Below are positions 34,153 to 42,325 of a stretch of 64,000 bases of DNA, piece after piece. Below the pieces are notes generated by a model. It was not told the DNA's origin, searched no databases, and worked only from the letters and a program-made list of their open reading frames with translations. Every line of letters starts with the position of its first letter. Positions within the stretch are counted from its first letter, which is position 1. Location: positions 682,001 to 746,000 of the forward strand of contig NZ_JABRPK010000002.1 in NCBI RefSeq assembly GCF_013248995.1. The letters are read 5' to 3'. Both the position numbers and the translations under genes were made by a program. This DNA is from Frigoribacterium sp. VKM Ac-2836 (lineage in GTDB: Bacteria; Actinomycetota; Actinomycetes; Actinomycetales; Microbacteriaceae).

Positions 34153-35472
34153 TCATCGGACCGATCTGATGAATTGGTTGATCACGGCACCGACGATGCT
34201 GACGATCGCGCCGCCGATGAACAGTGCCGAATAGTTGTCGCCGCTCGCGCCGATCGCGAGGAGGAGCGGCGCGACGGCGGGGACCAGGGTCTGGGGCAGC
34301 ACGTTCGCCAGGTGCAGCAGGCCCATGTCTTTGCCGACCGTCGCTCGGGACGGCAGGACCTCGGCGATGACGGCCTGGTCGACGGCCAGGTAGACCCCGT
34401 TGGCGAGGCCGGCGATCGCGATCGCGACGACGAACATGGCGAAGTCGTCCGCCAGGGCCGCGAGGACATGCGACAGGGCGACGATGGTGGCGCTGATCAG
34501 GACGAAGATCTTTCGCCGCTGGAGGTGGTCGGAGATCCGCCCGACGACGATGCTGGTCGCGACGGTGCAGACGGTGAGCGTCAGGGTCACCTGGAGGACG
34601 GCGGTCCCGATGTCCGCTCGCGTGTACCCGAACCGGTCGATGAGGAAGAACACCTGGTAGCTGGCCAGCGTGACGTTGCCGAAGGTGACCATGAAGCGGG
34701 ACACCCACGCGAGGGTGAAGTCAGGCGCCTGTCGTGGGTTCCTCCAGAACCCCTTGACGAAGGTCAACAGGTGGAACGGCGGCACCTCGACGCGCGTCTG
34801 CGTCCGGTCGCCGAGGACGAAGAGCAGGATCACGATGCTGACCACGACGAACGCGCCGGGCACCAGGATCGCCATCGTCACGTCCGGCAGGAACACGTGC
34901 ACGAGGTAGGCCCCACTCACGGTGGCCAGGCTCTGGGTGATGCCGACCCAGCCCGAGACGCGACCGAGCTGGCGCCGAGGTACCTGGTCCGGGATCACCG
35001 GGTTCAGTCCGGCCAGGAGCACGTTGAACGTCAGTTGCGTCAGGCTCCATGCCAGCACGAGGAGCGGCACGGTGTCGGCGCCCGACAGCAGGAACAAGCT
35101 CAGGACGCCGGTGACCATCCCGCCGAGGAGCCACGGGCGACGCATGCCGAAACGGCCGACGGTGCGGTCGCTGAGCGCCCCGAAGACGTACTGCGCGATC
35201 AACGCGATGAAGGAGCCCACGCCGAGAACGAGCGACAGGGTGGCGGCCTTACCGTCCGGGTCGATCTGATCGACCTTGAGAGCGAGCGTGATCTGCGTCG
35301 CCGGCAGGAGGGCGAACCACGTGCCGAAGAACGCGAAGACGAGCGAGGCCTGTAACCGGAACCCGGTCGGAGGGAGCGTGTCCAGGCTGCCTGCGACCGG
35401 CCTCCCGCTCGAGACGACGGGGGCGGCCTGCCGCTCGGACGGCTGCGATGTCGCGCGATCGGCGGGTGCCAT
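34153..35472 (-). CDS. MFS transporter, SLC45/GPH-like
   Basis: 439 residues, about 12 helices. After a Ser/Pro-rich N-terminus, FRLQASLVFAFFGTWFALLP and the loop GALSDRTVGRFGMRRPWLLGG match the glycoside/sucrose-transporter-like MFS branch (the GxxSDRTxxxxGRRRP motif). A mirrored VGRISDHLQRRKIFVLISA sits in the second half. Probably a sugar or glycoside:H+ symporter, but no sugar hydrolase is adjacent. The ATG at 35472 has GAAGAG just before it. It lies downstream of the DrrAB-like genes with a 182-bp gap in which I see no gene. Confidence 0.8.
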   Translation of the reverse strand: MAPADRATSQPSERQAAPVVSSGRPVAGSLDTLPPTGFRLQASLVFAFFGTWFALLPATQITLALKVDQIDPDGKAATLSLVLGVGSFIALIAQYVFGALSDRTVGRFGMRRPWLLGGMVTGVLSLFLLSGADTVPLLVLAWSLTQLTFNVLLAGLNPVIPDQVPRRQLGRVSGWVGITQSLATVSGAYLVHVFLPDVTMAILVPGAFVVVSIVILLFVLGDRTQTRVEVPPFHLLTFVKGFWRNPRQAPDFTLAWVSRFMVTFGNVTLASYQVFFLIDRFGYTRADIGTAVLQVTLTLTVCTVATSIVVGRISDHLQRRKIFVLISATIVALSHVLAALADDFAMFVVAIAIAGLANGVYLAVDQAVIAEVLPSRATVGKDMGLLHLANVLPQTLVPAVAPLLLAIGASGDNYSALFIGGAIVSIVGAVINQFIRSVR

Positions 35473-35654
35473 CTCTTCGGTGACCTCTCTCGTCGGTGCA
35501 CGACGGAACGTGTGGAGCCGACGGCGTCCTGCTCCCTGCCACGCCGCCGGAACCGCCCGGCCCGGTCCTCGTCTCGAAGACAGAGCGCGCCGGGAGTCAG
35601 TGGACCAAGCCTGGCACGGGTGGACCCGTCTGTGCGCACCGACGCCGGTGCCCG

Positions 35655-36509
35655 CTACTTCGCGCTGATGCGCTGGAACTTTCGGATGCAGAGCGGCACG
35701 AAGACCACGAGCATCACGGCGATGCCGAGCAGGACGGTGGCGTAGGGGTGCTGCATCGTCCAGATGTCGGGCACCGGGGTGGCGCCCAGGTTGCCGAACG
35801 AGGTGCGGGCCGCCTGGACGAGGGACGACACCGGGTTCCACTCGGCGAAGACCCGCAGCACGGTCGGCAGGGTGTCGCTCGGCACGAAGGCGTTCGAGAC
35901 GAACGTCAACGGGAACAGGATCATGAACGAGGCGTTGTTGATGGTCTCGGGCGTCTTGACGCTCATGCCGAGCAGCGCCATCACCCAGCTGAACGAGTAG
36001 CTGAACAGCAGCAGCAGGGCGACCCCACCGACGAACGAGGCCGCCGAGGCGTTGACGCGCCAGCCGACGGCGAGGCCGGTGAGCATCATGATGACCATCG
36101 AGATCGTGTTCAGCGCCAGGTCGCTGTTCGTCCGACCGATCAGCACGGCCGACGGGCTCATCGGCAGAGTGCGGAACCGGTCGATGATCCCCTCTTTCAG
36201 GTCTTGGGCCATCGCGGCGCCCGAGAACGTCGAGCCGAAGACCACGGTCTGCGCGAAGATGCCCGCCATGAGGAACTGCGTGTAGTCGGTGCCCTGGACG
36301 GCGATGGCGCCGCCGTAGACCTGGCTGAACAGCAGCACGAACATGATCGGCTGCAGCACGGCGAAGATCAGCATGTCGGGTGAGCGCTTCACCTTGATCA
36401 GGTTGCGCTTGGTCACGGTCCAACCGTCCGAGGCCCAGGTGCCGATGCCCGTGTCGGTCGACGGGACGAGCGTCTGCGCAAGGGCGGAGGTGGTTCCGGT
36501 GGTGGTCAC
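35655..36509 (-). CDS. ABC-2 type permease (DrrB-like)
   Basis: 284 residues, six hydrophobic helices. Family marks are VTKRNLIKVKRSPDMLIFAV near the N-terminus, the YTQFLMAGIFAQTVVFGS segment, and KEGIIDRFRTLPMSPSAVLIGR between helices 2 and 3, typical of DrrB/daunorubicin-type exporters. Forms an efflux pump with the ATPase encoded immediately upstream; its GTG start overlaps the ATPase stop by 4 nt. Substrate unknown (drug, lipid or metabolite). Confidence 0.88.
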   Translation of the reverse strand: MTTTGTTSALAQTLVPSTDTGIGTWASDGWTVTKRNLIKVKRSPDMLIFAVLQPIMFVLLFSQVYGGAIAVQGTDYTQFLMAGIFAQTVVFGSTFSGAAMAQDLKEGIIDRFRTLPMSPSAVLIGRTNSDLALNTISMVIMMLTGLAVGWRVNASAASFVGGVALLLLFSYSFSWVMALLGMSVKTPETINNASFMILFPLTFVSNAFVPSDTLPTVLRVFAEWNPVSSLVQAARTSFGNLGATPVPDIWTMQHPYATVLLGIAVMLVVFVPLCIRKFQRISAK

Positions 36510-37555
36510 GCCCGTGCCTCTCTCTTCTTGGCACCGCGCCGACCACGACCCCGACCGCCGGCCGGGTCGTCCTCGGGGGAGTCGGGGTCGTCTCCCGCCT
36601 CGTCGTCCGCCGCACGGTGGCCGGTGAGCTGCAGGAACACGTCGTCGAGGGTGGGGCGTCGCATGCCGGCGTCGTGCAGCTCGATGCCGGCCGCGCCGAG
36701 GTCGGCGAGCGTCCGCTGCAGAGCGGTCGGGCCGTCGGTGACCGCGACTTCGAGCTGACGGCCGTCGGCCCCGACGGCCGGCTCGGAGTCGCCGTGCCGC
36801 CGGAGCACCTCGACCGCCTGGCCGGCCCGCGCCTCGTCGACGAGGGCGACGACGAGGCGGTGACCGCCGACCTGCGCCTTGAGCTGGTCGGCCGTGCCCT
36901 CGGCGATGACGGCCCCGCCGTCGATGACCGAGATGTCGTCGGCCAGCCGGTCCGCCTCTTCGAGGTACTGCGTGGTCAGCAGCACGGTCGTGCCGCCGTC
37001 GACGAGCCCGGTGATGATGTCCCACAGGGCGATGCGGCTGCGCGGGTCGAGGCCCGTCGTCGGTTCGTCGAGGAACAGCACGCGCGGGTTCGTCACGAGG
37101 GCCCCGGCGAGGTCGATCCGTCGTCGCATGCCGCCCGAGAAGCCCTTGACCGGGCGGTCGCCCGCGGCGGCCAGGTCGAAGACGTCGATCAGCTCTCGGG
37201 CGCGGTCCCGGCTGACGCGGCTGCCCAGGTGGTACAGCCGCCCGATCATGTCGAGGTTCTCGAAGCCGGTGAGGTTCTCGTCGACGGCGGCGTACTGCCC
37301 CGAGACCCCGATCGAGCGGCGCACCGCCTGGGCGTCCGCGACGACGTCGAGCCCGGCGATCGTGGCCACGCCGGCGTCGGGCCGTTCGAGCGTGGTGAGC
37401 ATCTTCACCCCGGTCGTCTTGCCGGCGCCGTTCGGGCCCAGCAGGGCCTTGACCGTGCCCTCGGGCACCGTGAGGTCGAGACCGGTCAACGCACGGACCG
37501 GCCCCGACTTCGACCGGTAGGTCTTGGTCAGGCCACGTGCTTCGATCATCGCCAT
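36506..37555 (-). CDS. ABC transporter ATPase (DrrA-like)
   Basis: 349 residues. Walker A ALLGPNGAGKTTGVKML, signature GFSGGMRRRIDLAGAL, Walker B VLFLDEPTTGLDPRSR, H-region TVLLTTQYLEEADRLAD. The C-terminal DrrA-type domain follows (LTGHRAADDEAGD region), ending in an Asp/Pro then Arg/Lys-rich tail (DDPDSPEDDPAGGRGRGRRG). Works with the permease at 35655-36509. The start is the first ATG of ATGGCGATG at 37555; the longer frame upstream is not needed. Divergent from putA. Confidence 0.88.
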   Translation of the reverse strand: MAMIEARGLTKTYRSKSGPVRALTGLDLTVPEGTVKALLGPNGAGKTTGVKMLTTLERPDAGVATIAGLDVVADAQAVRRSIGVSGQYAAVDENLTGFENLDMIGRLYHLGSRVSRDRARELIDVFDLAAAGDRPVKGFSGGMRRRIDLAGALVTNPRVLFLDEPTTGLDPRSRIALWDIITGLVDGGTTVLLTTQYLEEADRLADDISVIDGGAVIAEGTADQLKAQVGGHRLVVALVDEARAGQAVEVLRRHGDSEPAVGADGRQLEVAVTDGPTALQRTLADLGAAGIELHDAGMRRPTLDDVFLQLTGHRAADDEAGDDPDSPEDDPAGGRGRGRRGAKKREARA

Positions 37556-37690
37556 GCGTGCTCCCGTGGTGTGGGTGGCCCGCCAACGCGCAGACGGGTC
37601 GGTCTCAGCGGGCGCTCCGCGCCGCCTGGACGCGCCCAAGGTAGCGCTGTCCGGCCCCGGCCGCCAGTGCCGATCGACACCCTGTCGACG

Positions 37691-37701
37691 AGGAGGCGCG
37701 G
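37691..37701 (+). repeat. Single AGGAGGCGCGG copy upstream of putA
   Basis: Intergenic copy about 60 bp before the putA start, with no start codon near it, so it is not a ribosome site. Confidence 0.55.
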
Positions 37702-37726
37702 CGCACGTTACGGTCTCGTGTCAAAC

Positions 37727-37756
37727 CTTGCCAGGTGGCAAGTTCCGCCCTACATT
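37727..37756 (+). promoter_or_regulatory. putA promoter and operator palindrome
   Basis: CTTGCCAGGTGGCAAG (37727-37742) has perfect 6-bp arms around 4 nt. It overlaps a -35 TTGCCA (37728-37733), followed after 17 bp by -10 TACATT (37751-37756). The ATG is 6 nt further on, so the mRNA is predicted to be leaderless and repressible at the palindrome. Confidence 0.65.
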
Positions 37757-37762
37757 CATCCC

Positions 37763-40700
37763 ATGACCACCATCGACGAGACGGCGGGGCCGTCCACCGC
37801 TGAACAGCTCCTGCCCGTCGGCATCGGCGACGACGCCGTCGCCCTGGCCCGCCGCTGGGCGCACGAGGCGTCCGGCGCACCGAGCACGGGGTCGGCCCAC
37901 CTGCTCGCCCAGGTGCTGAAGGACGAGTCGGGCCTCGCCTTCACGATCGGCTTCGTCGACCGGGTCGTCCGACCGGAAGACCTCGGGGTGGCCGCCCGCA
38001 ACCTGTCGGTCCTGGCGAAGCAGGCCCCGGCCTTCCTGCCGTGGCACATGCGCAGCGCGGTCCGCCTCGGCGGCGTGCTGGCGCCCGTGCTGCCCGGCGT
38101 CGTCGTGCCGATCGCCCGTCGGGTGCTGCGCGGCATGGTCGGCCACCTCGTCGCCGACGCCCGCCCGGCGAAGCTCGGCGCCGCCATCGCGAAGATCAAG
38201 AAGGCCGAGACGCGGCTCAACCTCAACCTGCTCGGTGAGGCCGTGCTGGGCGACGCCGAGGCCGAGCACCGTCTCGCCGGCACCCGGGCGCTGCTCTCTC
38301 GCGACGACGTCGACTACGTGTCGATCAAGGTCTCGTCCATCGTCAGCCAGCTCTCCATGTGGGCGTTCGACGAGACCGTCGAGCGCGTCGTCGAGAAGCT
38401 CACGCCGTTGTACGAGCTCGCCGAACGCTCGCCGAAGCCGAAGTTCATCAACCTCGACATGGAGGAGTACCGCGACCTCGACCTCACGATCGCGGTCTTC
38501 ACGCGCCTCCTCGACCAGCCGCAGCTGAAGGGCCTCGAGGCCGGCATCGTGCTGCAGACCTACCTGCCCGACGCCCTCGGCGCCCTGCAGCACCTCACCA
38601 CCTGGGCGACCGAGCGGGTCGACGCCGGCGGGGCCGCGATCAAGGTGCGCATCGTCAAGGGCGCCAACCTCGCGATGGAGACCGTCGACGCCACCGTGCA
38701 CGAGTGGCCCCTCGCCACCTACGGCACCAAGCAGGACAGCGACACGAACTACAAGCGCGTGCTCACCTGGGCGTTCACGCCTGAGCGCACTCGTGCCGTA
38801 CGGATCGGCGTCGCCGGTCACAACCTCTTCGACATCGCCTTCGCCCACCTGCTGGCCGAGGCCCGGGGCGTGAGCGACCGGGTCGAATTCGAGATGCTGC
38901 TCGGCATGGCCGAGGGGCAGGCCGAGCTGGTCAAGGCCGATGTCGGCGGGCTGCTGCTCTACACGCCCGTCGTGCACCCCCGCGAGTTCGACGTCGCCAT
39001 CAGCTACCTGATCCGCCGCCTCGAAGAGAACGCGTCGAGCGAGAACTTCATGTCCGCCGTCTTCGAACTCGCCTCGAACGAGGCCATGTTCGAACGCGAG
39101 AAGGGACGATTCCTCGCCTCGCTCGCCGAGGTCGACGGCGAGACCCCGGCACCGCACCGCGTGCAGAGCCGCCTCGACGCCGCCCAGGCGTTGCAGCCCC
39201 GCGCGGCCGGCAGCGGTTTCGACAACGAGCCCGACACCGACCCCGCCCTGGCCGACAACCGTGCCTGGGGCCGCGAGATCGCCGCCCGCTCGGCCGACTC
39301 GCGCCTCGGCGTCGAGCTGATCGAGTCCGCCCGGGTGACCGACGAGGCCACGCTCGACGCGATCGTGGCCGAGGCCGTGGCGGCATCCGCCGGCTGGGCG
39401 GCCCGCGGAGGCGCGGGTCGGGCCGCGGTCCTGCGCGAAGCCGCGGCCACGCTGTCGGCCCGCCGCGCCGACCTGATGGAGGTCGCGGCGAGCGAGACCG
39501 GCAAGACCGTCGCCGAGGGCGACGTCGAGGTCAGCGAGGCGATCGACTTCGCCAACTGGTACGCCCACCTCGCCGAAGAACTCGACCGGGTCGACGGGGC
39601 CACCTTCGTGCCCGAGCGGCTGACCCTCGTCACGCCGCCCTGGAACTTCCCCCTGGCGATCCCGGCCGGCTCGACCCTCGCGGCGCTCGCCGCGGGCAGC
39701 AGCGTCGTGATCAAGCCGGCGGGCCAGGCCAAGCGCAGCGGTGCTGTCATGGTGCAGGCCCTCTGGGACGCCGGCGTGCCCCGCGAGGTGCTCAAGCTGG
39801 TCGACGTCGACGAGGGCGACCTGGGTCGTCACCTGGTGTCGCACCCCTCGGTCGACCGCGTCATCCTCACCGGCGCCTTCGAGACGGCCGCGTTGTTCAC
39901 CAGCTGGCGCACCGACCTGCCCCTGCTCGCGGAGACCAGCGGCAAGAACGCCATCATCGTCACCCCCAGTGCCGACCTCGACCTGGCCGCGTCCGACGTC
40001 ATCAAGTCGGCGTTCGGCCACGCGGGCCAGAAGTGCTCGGCGGCGAGCCTGGTGATCCTGGTCGGCTCGGTCGCCACCTCCGAGCGCTTCCGCCGGCAGA
40101 TCGTCGACGCCGCGTCCACCCTGCGCGTCGGCCTGCCCTCCGACCCCACGACGCAGATGGGCCCGATCGTCGAGCCGGCCCACGGCAAGCTGGAGCGCGC
40201 GCTCACCACCCTGGGCGCGGGCGAGACCTGGTTGGTCGAGCCGAAGCAGCTCGACGACACCGGGCGCCTCTGGTCGCCCGGGGTGCGTGCCGGCGTCGCC
40301 GCGGGCAGCGAGTTCCACCTCACCGAGTACTTCGGCCCGGTGCTCGGCATCATGACCGCCACGACGCTCGACGAGGCCATCGAGCTGCAGAACGCGACCG
40401 ACTACGGCTTGACCGCGGGCCTGCACACCCTCGACCCCGCCGAGTTGTCGACCTGGCTCGACCGTGTCGAGGCGGGCAACCTCTACGTCAACCGCGGCAT
40501 CACCGGGGCGATCGTGCGGCGCCAACCGTTCGGCGGCTGGAAGAAGTCCTCGGTCGGTGCCGGCGCCAAGGCCGGCGGGCCGAACTACCTCGTGCACCTC
40601 GGCTCGTGGCAGCCGACGACGATGACCGCACCGCAGGAGGCACGCCCGGGTCGCGAGGCCCTGGCCGCCCTCGACGCCGCGTCGCCGCTGCTCGGGGCGT

Positions 40701-41263
40701 CGGGTGCGTCGGCTCGCGACGACCTCCGGGCCGCCGCCGCGAGCGACGAGCACTTCTGGGCCACCGAGTTCGGTGTAGCCCGCGACGTCAGCGCGCTCGG
40801 TCTCGAACGCGACCTGCTGCGCTACCGTCCCTTGCCCGTCACGGTCCGCGCCGCCGACGGTGCGGCTCCGGCGGACGTGGTCCGCGTGCTGCTCGCCGCC
40901 CTGCGCTCGGGCGCGCCGCTCACGGTGTCGTCGTCCCTCGAGTTGCCCGACGCCCTCGTCCGGGTGCTCGGCCTCGCGGTGTCCGACCTCGTGCACGAGG
41001 ACGACGCCGCCTGGCACGCCCGGGTGCGGGCAGGCCGCTTGACGACCGAGCGCGTGCGCTTGGTGACGGACGCGGGCGACGTGACCGGCGCCTCCTCGGC
41101 TCTGTCGGACGCCCTCGGCGGCGACCCGGCGGTGGCCGTGTTCGCGGCTCCCGTCACGCCGACCGGGCGCCTCGAGCTGCTGCCGTTCCTGCGAGAGCAG
41201 GCCATCGCCATCACGGCCCACCGGTTCGGCAACCCCGACGCCTGGAGTGCCGCCGTCATCTGA
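37763..41263 (+). CDS. putA: Bifunctional proline dehydrogenase / P5C dehydrogenase
   Basis: 1166 residues. Oxidises proline to glutamate in two steps. The FAD proline-dehydrogenase barrel covers residues ~30-450 (VDYVSIKVSSIVSQLSMWAF, VLQTYLPDALGALQHL, KGANLAMETVDATVHEWPL, GMAEGQAELVK). The NAD-dependent glutamate-semialdehyde dehydrogenase covers ~510-1000: LVTPPWNFPLAIPAGSTLAAL, Glu in PLLAETSGKNA (about residue 724) and catalytic Cys in GHAGQKCSAASLV (about residue 758). A C-terminal ~160-residue domain follows, as in long PutA. No N-terminal DNA-binding domain, so it is not self-repressing. ATG at 37763. Confidence 0.95.
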   Translation: MTTIDETAGPSTAEQLLPVGIGDDAVALARRWAHEASGAPSTGSAHLLAQVLKDESGLAFTIGFVDRVVRPEDLGVAARNLSVLAKQAPAFLPWHMRSAVRLGGVLAPVLPGVVVPIARRVLRGMVGHLVADARPAKLGAAIAKIKKAETRLNLNLLGEAVLGDAEAEHRLAGTRALLSRDDVDYVSIKVSSIVSQLSMWAFDETVERVVEKLTPLYELAERSPKPKFINLDMEEYRDLDLTIAVFTRLLDQPQLKGLEAGIVLQTYLPDALGALQHLTTWATERVDAGGAAIKVRIVKGANLAMETVDATVHEWPLATYGTKQDSDTNYKRVLTWAFTPERTRAVRIGVAGHNLFDIAFAHLLAEARGVSDRVEFEMLLGMAEGQAELVKADVGGLLLYTPVVHPREFDVAISYLIRRLEENASSENFMSAVFELASNEAMFEREKGRFLASLAEVDGETPAPHRVQSRLDAAQALQPRAAGSGFDNEPDTDPALADNRAWGREIAARSADSRLGVELIESARVTDEATLDAIVAEAVAASAGWAARGGAGRAAVLREAAATLSARRADLMEVAASETGKTVAEGDVEVSEAIDFANWYAHLAEELDRVDGATFVPERLTLVTPPWNFPLAIPAGSTLAALAAGSSVVIKPAGQAKRSGAVMVQALWDAGVPREVLKLVDVDEGDLGRHLVSHPSVDRVILTGAFETAALFTSWRTDLPLLAETSGKNAIIVTPSADLDLAASDVIKSAFGHAGQKCSAASLVILVGSVATSERFRRQIVDAASTLRVGLPSDPTTQMGPIVEPAHGKLERALTTLGAGETWLVEPKQLDDTGRLWSPGVRAGVAAGSEFHLTEYFGPVLGIMTATTLDEAIELQNATDYGLTAGLHTLDPAELSTWLDRVEAGNLYVNRGITGAIVRRQPFGGWKKSSVGAGAKAGGPNYLVHLGSWQPTTMTAPQEARPGREALAALDAASPLLGASGASARDDLRAAAASDEHFWATEFGVARDVSALGLERDLLRYRPLPVTVRAADGAAPADVVRVLLAALRSGAPLTVSSSLELPDALVRVLGLAVSDLVHEDDAAWHARVRAGRLTTERVRLVTDAGDVTGASSALSDALGGDPAVAVFAAPVTPTGRLELLPFLREQAIAITAHRFGNPDAWSAAVI

Positions 41264-41266
41264 CGT

Positions 41267-41332
41267 GGCGCGAGACGTCACGACATGCCACTCACCTTCG
41301 AACGTGAGCGGCACGTCGTGACAGCTCGCGCC
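41267..41332. repeat. 66-bp near-perfect palindrome, putA / oleD junction
   Basis: Arms 41267-41295 and 41304-41332 match at 25 of 29 positions, and the centre CTTCGAAC contains the palindrome TTCGAA. It lies between convergent putA and oleD and probably terminates both. Confidence 0.65.
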
Positions 41333-41341
41333 CGGCGGGGC

Positions 41342-42325
41342 TCAGACCGCGGGCTGCCCGGCGGCGTACCAGGCGGTGAGGCGACGCAGGCCCTCGTCGA
41401 CGCTCACCGCGGGCGTCCAGCGGAGGTCGTGCTGCGTGCGCCGCTGGTCGAACCAGTGCGCGGTGGACAGCTGCTCGGCGAGGAACCTCGTCATGGGGGG
41501 CTCGTCGGTGCCCGGTCGCACCGACCAGACCCGCTCGACCAGCGACCCCGCGAGGCGGGCGACCGCGGCCGGCACCCGTGATCGAGGCGCGGGCACCCCG
41601 GCGGCAGCACAGATCCCGGCCATCAGGTCGGCGACGGTGCGCGGTTCGCCGTTCGTGATCACGTACGACCGGCCGCTGACCTCGTCCACGCGTTCGAGGG
41701 CGGCGGCGATGCCCGACGCCGCGTTGTCCACGTAGGTGGAGTCGATCAGGGCGGCGCCGTGGTCGAGCAGCGGCAGACGCCCGGCGCGGGCACGGTCGAC
41801 GATGCGTTCGACGAGTTGCGTGTCACCCGGGCCCCAGACGAGGTGCGGGCGGACGGCCACGACCCCCAGCTCGGCCCCGGCCGCCCCGAGGGCGACGCGC
41901 TCGGCCGCGGCCTTGGTCCGGGCGTAGTCGCCGCGGGCGTGCCCGGGCGAGGCCGGCAGCGCGTCGTCGCCGACGATCGACGCTCCGGAGTGAGCGACGG
42001 AGGGCGACGACACGAAGACCAGCCGCGACACCGAGGAGGCGCGCATCGCCTCGACGAGGGAGCGCGTGCCCCCGACGTTGACGGCCTCGAACTCGGCTGC
42101 GTCACCCGTGAGCGACACCTTCGCGGCGAGGTGGACGACGGCGTCCTGGTCGCGGACGGCGGCGGCGACGGCCCGTGGGTTCGTCATCGACCCGAGCACG
42201 TCGCGGGCGCCCGGGACGCCCGAGGGGCGGCGTTGGAACGTCGTGACCTCGTGCCCGGACTCGGCGACGGCCCGGGCGACGGAGCCGCCGAGCAACCCGC
42301 TCGCGCCGGTGACCAGCACCCTCAC
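41342..42325 (-). CDS. oleD: OleD: NADPH-dependent 2-alkyl-3-ketoalkanoate reductase
   Basis: 327 residues, extended SDR/3-beta-HSD-like. Cofactor loop VLVTGASGLLGGSVARAVAE, catalytic Tyr/Lys in GDYARTKAAAERVAL, and RPHLVWGPGDTQLVERIVDRA. In olefin synthesis OleD reduces the beta-keto acid from OleA to the beta-hydroxy acid used by OleC. Identity rests on the fold and on the operon oleA-oleBC-oleD. The GTG start overlaps the oleBC stop by 4 nt, so translation is coupled. Confidence 0.88.
   Translation of the reverse strand: MRVLVTGASGLLGGSVARAVAESGHEVTTFQRRPSGVPGARDVLGSMTNPRAVAAAVRDQDAVVHLAAKVSLTGDAAEFEAVNVGGTRSLVEAMRASSVSRLVFVSSPSVAHSGASIVGDDALPASPGHARGDYARTKAAAERVALGAAGAELGVVAVRPHLVWGPGDTQLVERIVDRARAGRLPLLDHGAALIDSTYVDNAASGIAAALERVDEVSGRSYVITNGEPRTVADLMAGICAAAGVPAPRSRVPAAVARLAGSLVERVWSVRPGTDEPPMTRFLAEQLSTAHWFDQRRTQHDLRWTPAVSVDEGLRRLTAWYAAGQPAV

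Noticed and set aside
37691-37701. AGGAGGCGCGG as a ribosome binding site of putA
   Set aside because: It is about 60 bp before the start codon and no start codon follows at the right distance.
36617-37762. Long open frame upstream of putA on the plus strand
   Set aside because: It is the antisense of the DrrA-like ATPase gene. PutA homology begins at the ATG at 37763, which also has its own promoter.
37721-41314. 1197-residue open frame on the minus strand over putA
   Set aside because: Low-complexity Arg/Gly/His/Asp composition, typical of a GC-rich shadow; the plus strand encodes clear PutA motifs.
41279-41338. Mirror peptides MPLTFEGEWHVV and MPLTFERERHVV on opposite strands
   Set aside because: They come from the palindromic DNA at 41267-41332 and are not genes.
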